Below, in pieces: positions 17,046-21,509 of a DNA stretch of 21,509 nucleotides. Each line of letters starts with the position of its first letter. The stretch's first letter is position 1. The translations under genes were made by a program, and so were the position numbers. This DNA is from an uncultured Clostridium sp. GTDB lineage: Bacteria > Bacillota > Clostridia > Lachnospirales > Lachnospiraceae. The stretch lies in NCBI GenBank assembly GCA_947253885.1, contig CAMYAO010000025.1, positions 1-21,509 on the forward strand, in the 5' to 3' direction. The notes under the pieces were generated by a model. The model made no database searches. It was not told the DNA's origin and saw only the letters and a program-made list of their open reading frames with translations.

Positions 17046-17147
17046 GTCAATTATGAAAATTGCAATATTAGTTATGAAAACTGATAAAATGATTATAAAC
17101 CACGAAGGTTTGCCAAATGGCAGGTTTTTCGTGGTTTTTTTATTTTT
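17046..17147 (+). ncRNA. Candidate attenuator leader or small terminated RNA
   Basis: Between the promoter and a T tract there are three small hairpins with 5-nt loops. CAATT/AATTG (17048-17062) has loop ATGAA. TTAGTT/AACTGA (17068-17084, one wobble) also has loop ATGAA. AAACC/GGTTT (17097-17111) has loop ACGAA. The third hairpin and the terminator stem use the same bases, 17097-17106, so they cannot form together. This is the architecture of an RNA-binding-protein or ligand-controlled attenuator, but no known riboswitch class was recognised. A free-standing sRNA of about 100 nt is the alternative. Confidence 0.45.
17097..17147 (+). terminator. Intrinsic terminator in the leader of the glycyl radical operon
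   Basis: AAACCACGAA (17097-17106) pairs perfectly with TTCGTGGTTT (17128-17137), enclosing a small TGCCA/TGGCA hairpin, and runs straight into TTTTATTTTT. It can stop transcripts from the promoter at 17011-17039 and any read-through from radA. Genes downstream need read-through or a further promoter. I found no convincing promoter between 17148 and 17290. Confidence 0.8.
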
Positions 17148-17201
17148 GACAGGAAATCATGCTATGTTTTTCTGCCACAATAACAACCGCTCTGTGTGGA
17201 T

Positions 17202-17256
17202 GCACACCCGTGTGTGATGAAAGTAGTTTTATTTTTGTTGGAGTTACACACGGTGC
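17202..17256 (+). promoter_or_regulatory. Long imperfect hairpin in the glycyl radical enzyme leader
   Basis: GCAC (17202-17205) pairs with GTGC (17253-17256). After a 3-nt bulge, CGTGTGTGA (17209-17217) pairs with TTACACACG (17244-17252), with one G-T wobble. The loop of about 26 nt is T-rich. Upstream GTGTG (17194-17198) can instead pair with CACAC (17203-17207), giving a competing hairpin. It matches no riboswitch that I recognise. Confidence 0.4.
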
Positions 17257-17259
17257 GTT

Positions 17260-17279
17260 GAATGTCATAAATGACATTC
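17260..17279. promoter_or_regulatory. Perfect 20-bp palindrome upstream of the glycyl radical enzyme gene
   Basis: GAATGTCA (17260-17267) and TGACATTC (17272-17279) are perfect reverse complements around TAAA. It lies 28 bp before the start codon, upstream of the AAGGAGG ribosome binding site. The inner TGTCA-N4-TGACA has the 5-4-5 spacing of CRP/FNR-family operators, although the half-site differs from FNR (TTGAT) and CRP (TGTGA). It may be an operator or a short RNA hairpin. Confidence 0.5.
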
Positions 17280-17307
17280 TTTCTATTCAAGAATTAAGGA
17301 GGATACT

Positions 17308-19716
17308 ATGGGAATTGAAAAAGGTTTTTGTAAGCTAAATGCAAGAGTAGAAGCATTAAAAGAAGAAATTTTGTCAGCGAAACCATGTATTGAAGTGGAA
17401 CGTGCTTTGTTAATTACTGAGGGCTACAAAGAAACAGAAAATTTGCCGATTGTATTAAGAAAGGCAACTGTTTTAGCGAAAATTTTAAAGGAAATACCGA
17501 TTGTGATTCGAGATAATGAGTTGATTGTCGGAACAATGACAAAGAATCCGCGTTCAGCACAGGTATATCCGGAGTTTTCCAACAAATGGCTGGTTGCAGA
17601 ATTTGATCGTATCGGGAAACGAACATCGGATAGCTATGCAATTTCGGAAGAGACGAAGAAGCAGTTACTGGAGGCATTTGAATATTGGGAAGGTAAGACA
17701 GTAAATGAATTAGCGGCTTCTTATATGCCGGAAAAAACAGTAGAAGCAATGCATGCCAATACGTTTACAGTAGGAAATTACTTCTTTAACGGTCTTGGTC
17801 ACTATGTAGTAGATTACAGTAAGGTATTACGTCTCGGATTTAAGGGAATAACAGAAGAGGTGGAAGCTGCAAGAGAGAACAGTGATCCGAGAGATCCGGA
17901 TTACATTCATAAAATGGAATTTTATGATGCGGTAAAAATCACCTGTGAAGCCGCAGTAGCATACGCCAAGCGATATGCCAAGTTGGCAAAAGAGTTGGCA
18001 GAAATGGAATTAAATGAACAGAGAAAATCAGAATTATTGGAAATAGCCCGGATATATGATAAAGTTCCGGAACAGCCGGCGGGATCTTTCTATGAAGCAC
18101 TGGCATCTTTCTGGATGGTACAGATTGTCATTCATTTTGAATCAAACGGTCATGCAATTTCACCGGGGCGATTTGATCAATATATGTATCCGTATTTAAA
18201 AGCTGATCTGGATAATCATGTTATTTCCAAGGAGTTTGCACAGGAATTACTGCAGTGCCTGTGGGTAAAATTTAATGATCTGAGCAAGATTCGTGATGAA
18301 GTGACTACCTTGGCATTCAGTGGCTATGGAATGTTCCAAAACTTGATTGTAGGTGGACAAACAAAAGACGGAAGAGATGCCACGAATGAACTGACTTATA
18401 TGTGTATTGATGCCACGGGTGAAGTAAGAATGCCACAGCCTTCGTTCTCGGCAAGGGTATGGAGCGGAACACCTCAGAAATATTTGGATCGTACTGCAGA
18501 ATTGACCAGATTGGGGCTCGGTTTCCCGGCATTTTATAATGACGAAGTGATTATTCCGAGTCTGGTAGACAGAGGAATTGCGATGGAGGATGCCAGAGAC
18601 TATGCAATTGTAGGGTGTGTGGAGCCACAAGCAAGCGGCAAGACAGACGGATGGTTTGATGCGGCATTCTTTAATTTGGCAAAAATCTTAGAAATTACCT
18701 TGAATAACGGGCAGGTAGACGGCAAGCAAGTCGGACCGGTTACCGGAGATATTACCTCTTTTGAGTCGATTGATCAGGTAATAGATGCTTATAAAAAGCA
18801 GATGGAATATTTTGTAAATCAGATGGTTCTGGCAGATAACAGTGTAGATATGGCTCATAGAAAAAGAGCTCCGTTGGCATTTGTTTCCTGCTTGATGGAT
18901 GATTGTATCAGCCTCGGAAAAACCATTCAGGAGGGGGGCGGACATTATCGTTCTTCCGGACCTTTGGGAGTAGGTGTTGCAAATGTAGGGGATTCTTTCA
19001 TGGCAATGAAGAAACTTGTTTTTGAAGAGAAGAAGATTTCTTTGGAGGAATTGAAAGAGGCGCTTGTACATAATTTCGGTAAAGACGAGACCGATACAGA
19101 GAAAAAGAAGAAATATGAGGATATTCGTTACATGTTATTATATCGTGCACCGAAGTTCGGAAATGATATAGATGAAGTCGATTATCTTACAAGGGAAGGT
19201 GCTGAAATATTCTGCAAAGAAGTGGAGCAATATGATAATTTGCGAGGTGGAAAGTTCTTCCCGGCCCTTTATCCGGTATCAAATAATGTTCACTTGGGAG
19301 ATCAGGTAGGACCGACTCCGGACGGACGATATGATAGAGAGCCGATTGCTGACGGTGTTTCTCCTACAAGAGGAATGGATACAAAAGGTCCTACCGCAGC
19401 GGCAAGTTCTGTTGCAAAACTGAATCATCATATTGCATCAAGCGGTACACTGTTTAATCAGAAATTCAGCCCGATGGCACTTCAGGGAGAAAAAGGACTG
19501 AGAAATATGAGCTCTCTTGTGACAGGATTCTTTGCCAAGAAGGGAATGCATATTCAGTTTAATGTAGTTGATAAGGATACTCTTCTGCAGGCACAAAAGG
19601 AGCCTGAAAAATATAGAGATTTGGTAGTTCGAGTAGCGGGATACAGTGCCCAGTTTATCATTTTGGACAAAGGAATTCAGGATGATATTATTGCAAGAAC
19701 GGAACAGGCATTTTAA
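17308..19716 (+). CDS. Glycyl radical enzyme of the glycerol/1,2-propanediol dehydratase type, substrate uncertain
   Basis: This 802-residue protein has the glycyl radical barrel. The thiyl cysteine and general base are Cys437 and Glu439 in IVGCVEPQ, and the radical glycine is Gly778 in RVAGYSAQF. From memory, its closest known relative by eye is the B12-independent glycerol dehydratase of Clostridium butyricum (PRSxQVxPEFSNKWL, ESNGH, YNDEVIIP, GNDIDEVD). His165, His282, Asp451 and Tyr655 correspond to its His164, His281, Asp447 and Tyr640. However, its Ser282, Tyr339 and His446 are Ala283, Phe343 and Phe450 here, so glycerol may not be the substrate. No aldehyde or alcohol dehydrogenase or microcompartment gene lies nearby. 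AAGGAGG (17296-17302) precedes ATG 17308. Its activase follows after 17 bp. Confidence 0.93.
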   Translation: MGIEKGFCKLNARVEALKEEILSAKPCIEVERALLITEGYKETENLPIVLRKATVLAKILKEIPIVIRDNELIVGTMTKNPRSAQVYPEFSNKWLVAEFDRIGKRTSDSYAISEETKKQLLEAFEYWEGKTVNELAASYMPEKTVEAMHANTFTVGNYFFNGLGHYVVDYSKVLRLGFKGITEEVEAARENSDPRDPDYIHKMEFYDAVKITCEAAVAYAKRYAKLAKELAEMELNEQRKSELLEIARIYDKVPEQPAGSFYEALASFWMVQIVIHFESNGHAISPGRFDQYMYPYLKADLDNHVISKEFAQELLQCLWVKFNDLSKIRDEVTTLAFSGYGMFQNLIVGGQTKDGRDATNELTYMCIDATGEVRMPQPSFSARVWSGTPQKYLDRTAELTRLGLGFPAFYNDEVIIPSLVDRGIAMEDARDYAIVGCVEPQASGKTDGWFDAAFFNLAKILEITLNNGQVDGKQVGPVTGDITSFESIDQVIDAYKKQMEYFVNQMVLADNSVDMAHRKRAPLAFVSCLMDDCISLGKTIQEGGGHYRSSGPLGVGVANVGDSFMAMKKLVFEEKKISLEELKEALVHNFGKDETDTEKKKKYEDIRYMLLYRAPKFGNDIDEVDYLTREGAEIFCKEVEQYDNLRGGKFFPALYPVSNNVHLGDQVGPTPDGRYDREPIADGVSPTRGMDTKGPTAAASSVAKLNHHIASSGTLFNQKFSPMALQGEKGLRNMSSLVTGFFAKKGMHIQFNVVDKDTLLQAQKEPEKYRDLVVRVAGYSAQFIILDKGIQDDIIARTEQAF

Positions 19717-19733
19717 ATTCAGAAAATGAGACG

Positions 19734-20666
19734 ATGGAAATGACAGAGATCAATTATGAAGCTAAGGGAATTGTATTTAATATTCAGCGTTTTTCTGTCA
19801 ATGACGGTCCCGGTGTACGTGTAATTGTATTTTTAAAGGGCTGCCCATTATCCTGTTGGTGGTGTTCAAATCCGGAATCACAGTCACCACACCCTCAAAT
19901 GATGTATGATGCGGCACAATGCCGCGGGTGTGGGAACTGTGAAACGGTTTGTTCCTTTGATGCAATTGATATGAATCGGGAATATAAGTTAAAGAGAGAG
20001 TTATGTACTGCATGTGGCGCCTGTGTAGAGGAGTGCTATACAGAAGGGCTGACACAGTGCGGAAAAGAGATGAGCGTCAAAGAACTGCTGGACGAATTGG
20101 GAAATGAAGATACTATTTTCAGATATTCCGGTGGAGGTATTACTTTGTCCGGAGGAGAACCTTTATTGCAGGCGGAATTCGCATCAGAATTTTTAAAAGC
20201 CTGTCATCAAAACGGATGGAATACAGCAATTGAGACAACCGGATACGGCAGTAAAGAGGCAGTATTATCAGTGATACCGGAATGTGATTATGTGTTGATG
20301 GATTTTAAGCATGCAGATGATGCAATTCATCGCAAATATACAGGTGTCGGAACAGCTGTAATTCATCAGAATGCTGAACTGATAAATACAATGGGGAAAT
20401 ATATAATAGGAAGAGTTCCTGTGATTCCTGGATTTAATGCTTCAGAAGAAGCAATAGAGCAACTGGCAGTCAGAATGGCAAAACTTTCCGGTATAAAGGA
20501 AGTTCAATTGTTGCCATATCATAGATTCGGATTGTCAAAGTATGAAGGGTTAAATCAAATTTATAAAATACCCCTGGAAGTGAAGGCTCCTGACAAAGAA
20601 CAAATGGAGCAATATAAAAAAATTATGGAATATAAGGGACTTACCTGTTGTGTAGGAGGGCAATAA
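19734..20666 (+). CDS. Glycyl radical enzyme activating enzyme (radical SAM)
   Basis: This 310-residue activase installs the glycyl radical on the preceding enzyme using S-adenosylmethionine. It has the radical SAM cluster CPLSCWWC (Cys37, Cys41, Cys44), the SAM-binding GGEP (140-143) and a ferredoxin-like insert with two further 4Fe-4S motifs (Cys63, 66, 69, 73 and Cys91, 94, 97, 101). The insert is typical of activases of dehydratase-type glycyl radical enzymes and absent from the pyruvate formate-lyase activase. The start is ATG 19734 or the in-frame ATG 19740. Neither has a good ribosome binding site, so translation may be coupled to the upstream gene, 17 bp away. No terminator follows directly. 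Confidence 0.96.
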   Translation: MEMTEINYEAKGIVFNIQRFSVNDGPGVRVIVFLKGCPLSCWWCSNPESQSPHPQMMYDAAQCRGCGNCETVCSFDAIDMNREYKLKRELCTACGACVEECYTEGLTQCGKEMSVKELLDELGNEDTIFRYSGGGITLSGGEPLLQAEFASEFLKACHQNGWNTAIETTGYGSKEAVLSVIPECDYVLMDFKHADDAIHRKYTGVGTAVIHQNAELINTMGKYIIGRVPVIPGFNASEEAIEQLAVRMAKLSGIKEVQLLPYHRFGLSKYEGLNQIYKIPLEVKAPDKEQMEQYKKIMEYKGLTCCVGGQ

Positions 20667-20676
20667 TAAAGTTGTA

Positions 20677-20706
20677 TTGACAGGCTCCTATTTGCTGGAA
20701 TATAAT
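20677..20706 (+). promoter_or_regulatory. Near-consensus promoter of the DUF3842 gene
   Basis: TTGACA (20677-20682) and TATAAT (20701-20706) are both perfect hexamers, with an 18-bp spacer. Transcription would begin near 20713 and leave a leader of about 78 nt. The gene can therefore be expressed independently of the glycyl radical operon. Confidence 0.85.
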
Positions 20707-20790
20707 TTTGAGTATATTTTGTAGTAGAAAGCTAGGTTACAAATCCTATCTCTCTGTAAGAAAAAAATTAGACAGATGGAATGAAAAAGA

Positions 20791-21237
20791 ATGAGTAAAA
20801 AAGAGATTTTAATTGCGGTGGTTGATGGTCAGGGCGGGGGAATTGGCCGTCAATATATTGAAAGTTTGACAAGTGTTTTACCAGCAAAGGAGCCTATCAT
20901 AATAAGAGCATTGGGAACCAATGCAACTGCTACCGCATCGATGCTGAAAGCAGGTGCAACCGATGGGGCGACCGGAGAAAACGCGATAATAGCAAATGTA
21001 AAGAAAGCCGATATTATTATCGGCGTAGTTTCTATTGTAATTGCGGATTCTATTTTAGGCGAGTTATCACCTAAAATGGCACAGGCAATCGGTCAAAGTG
21101 AGGCAGCTAGAATATTGATTCCTTTTGATAAATGCAATACTCAGATAGCGTTATTGTCAAACGGTTCCATGCAACAGTTTATCGATAAAACAGTGGAATT
21201 GACCATAAAGAAAATAAAAGAGATCAAAGGGAAATAA
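20791..21237 (+). CDS. DUF3842 family protein, function unknown
   Basis: This 148-residue soluble protein matches DUF3842, a family of unknown function found in Clostridia. It opens with a beta strand and glycine-rich loop (ILIAVVDGQGGGIGRQ, loop at 13-19) that resembles a nucleotide-binding turn. The segments RALGTNATATASMLKAGA and GATGENAI follow, then two hydrophobic strand-like stretches (DIIIGVVSIVIADSI and RILIPFD), a single Cys115 and a lysine-rich tail. There is no signal peptide or clear membrane helix. ATG 20791 has only a weak upstream GGA. It has its own strong promoter and terminator, so it is a one-gene unit; its position next to the glycyl radical operon may be incidental. Confidence 0.85.
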   Translation: MSKKEILIAVVDGQGGGIGRQYIESLTSVLPAKEPIIIRALGTNATATASMLKAGATDGATGENAIIANVKKADIIIGVVSIVIADSILGELSPKMAQAIGQSEAARILIPFDKCNTQIALLSNGSMQQFIDKTVELTIKKIKEIKGK

Positions 21238-21245
21238 CTTAAGAG

Positions 21246-21276
21246 TACGATACCTGTATCGGGTATCGTATTTTTT
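21246..21276 (+). terminator. Intrinsic terminator after the DUF3842 gene
   Basis: TACGATACC (21246-21254) and GGTATCGTA (21262-21270) form a perfect 9-bp stem with a 7-nt loop, followed by TTTTTT. It closes the DUF3842 unit just before the rRNA-type promoter region. Confidence 0.9.
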
Positions 21277-21298
21277 AGAAAAAAGTCAAAAAGAGTAA

Positions 21299-21336
21299 TT
21301 GACAGAAGATAGAATTAATGATAATATATCTTCTGT
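21299..21336 (+). promoter_or_regulatory. Upstream rRNA-type promoter (P1) with overlapping inverted repeat
   Basis: TTGACA (21299-21304), a 17-bp spacer and TAATAT (21322-21327) form a strong promoter. A perfect 10-bp inverted repeat overlaps it: ACAGAAGATA (21302-21311) starts in the -35 box and TATCTTCTGT (21327-21336) starts at the last base of the -10 box. Because the first arm is mostly upstream of the predicted start near 21334, the repeat would act at the DNA level. Confidence 0.6.
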
Positions 21337-21396
21337 TGCCGATGAAAAATGTCATCAAAGCAAGTGTTGAAATTTTAAAAAGAAGCTTTGAATATA

Positions 21397-21420
21397 TATC
21401 TTTTTTATCAAAAAAAGATA
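21397..21420. repeat. A/T-only-stem inverted repeat between the tandem promoters
   Basis: TATCTTTTTT (21397-21406) and AAAAAAGATA (21411-21420) are perfect reverse complements with an ATCA loop. The following A-tracts, just upstream of the P2 -35 box, would suit an UP element. The repeat also lies in the transcript from P1. A weaker promoter-like pair, TTGAAA (21367-21372) with GAATAT (21390-21395), lies just before it. Confidence 0.45.
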
Positions 21421-21430
21421 AAAAAACTGC

Positions 21431-21460
21431 TTGACAGAACATCAGCAACCGTGCTAAGAT
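21431..21460 (+). promoter_or_regulatory. Downstream rRNA-type promoter (P2)
   Basis: TTGACA (21431-21436), an 18-bp spacer and TAAGAT (21455-21460) are preceded by A-tracts. Transcription would begin near 21467. The arm TCAGCAAC (21442-21449) in the spacer is the reverse complement of GTTGCTGA (21467-21474) at the predicted start. Tandem promoters of this kind are usual before rRNA operons in Firmicutes. Confidence 0.7.
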
Positions 21461-21466
21461 ATTAAA

Positions 21467-21509
21467 GTTGCTGACGAGAACGAGAAGCAACACCTACCTT
21501 GAAAACAGA
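21467..21509 (+). promoter_or_regulatory. Probable rRNA operon leader with boxA-like antitermination site (cut by window end)
   Basis: CCTTGAAAAC (21497-21506) resembles the boxA sequence of Firmicute rRNA leaders (CTTTGAAAAC in Bacillus). The leader begins with GTTGCT (21467-21472), which can pair with AGCAAC (21485-21490) to form a hairpin before boxA. The 16S gene itself is not in the window, so the rRNA assignment is inference from tandem promoters plus boxA. Confidence 0.6.

Noticed and set aside
17048..17111. ANTAR-type dual-hairpin target
   Set aside because: The loops have five bases with G at position 3, whereas the ANTAR motif needs six-base loops with A1 and G4.
17146..17174. TTGACA at 17146-17151 as a second promoter for the glycyl radical operon
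   Set aside because: The -35 match is exact, but no acceptable -10 hexamer lies 16-18 bp downstream (TTTCTG at 17 bp).
17008..17217. 69-codon + strand open frame before the glycyl radical enzyme
   Set aside because: It runs through the promoter, the hairpins and the intrinsic terminator, has no ribosome binding site, and its product has no recognisable features.
18247..18630. 127-codon minus-strand open frame inside the glycyl radical enzyme gene
   Set aside because: It is antisense to a well-conserved coding region including the active site, with no ribosome binding site and no family resemblance.

Overview
The window looks like a chromosomal segment of a low-to-moderate GC Firmicute of class Clostridia, most likely a Lachnospiraceae-type gut anaerobe. 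The signs are a V-type rather than F-type ATPase, AGGAGG-type ribosome binding sites with some TTG starts, a clpC-radA pair, a glycyl radical enzyme (oxygen-sensitive, an anaerobe trait), a DUF3842 protein, and an rRNA-type promoter region at the right edge. No mobile element, CRISPR array or tRNA was seen. All recognisable genes lie on the + strand.

Region 1 (1-8813) is a complete nine-gene V/A-type ATPase operon in the order ntpF-I-K-E-C-G-A-B-D, the order of the Enterococcus hirae Na+-ATPase. It has a promoter and a 5' hairpin at the left and a strong intrinsic terminator at the right. The proteolipid keeps the residues that bind Na+ in E. hirae, so the machine probably couples ATP to Na+ transport.

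Region 2 (8857-12665) is a tightly packed four-gene unit: a YlmH-type S4 RNA-binding protein with no visible Shine-Dalgarno sequence, a condensation-type acyltransferase, a DUF6320 zinc-ribbon membrane protein, and an HSL-family alpha/beta hydrolase. The last three look like a functional cassette of unknown substrate.

Region 3 (12663-16953) is a stress and DNA-repair operon: a short GntR/YtrA-type regulator, clpC and radA. The regulator sits where B. subtilis has ctsR-mcsA-mcsB.

Region 4 (16954-21276) starts with a 354-bp gene-free stretch. It holds a strong promoter, three small hairpins with related loops, an intrinsic terminator that competes with the third hairpin, a second long hairpin and a perfect 20-bp palindrome. 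These precede a glycyl radical enzyme of the glycerol/propanediol dehydratase type with altered pocket residues, then its radical-SAM activase. A DUF3842 gene follows with its own near-consensus promoter and terminator.

Region 5 (21277-21509) has tandem promoters with inverted repeats overlapping them and a boxA-like sequence at the very end. It probably leads into an rRNA operon just outside the window.

The best candidates for undescribed biology are the glycyl radical enzyme with its structured leader, the acyltransferase-DUF6320-hydrolase cassette, and the GntR control of clpC-radA. Comparisons with named proteins were made by eye and from memory.
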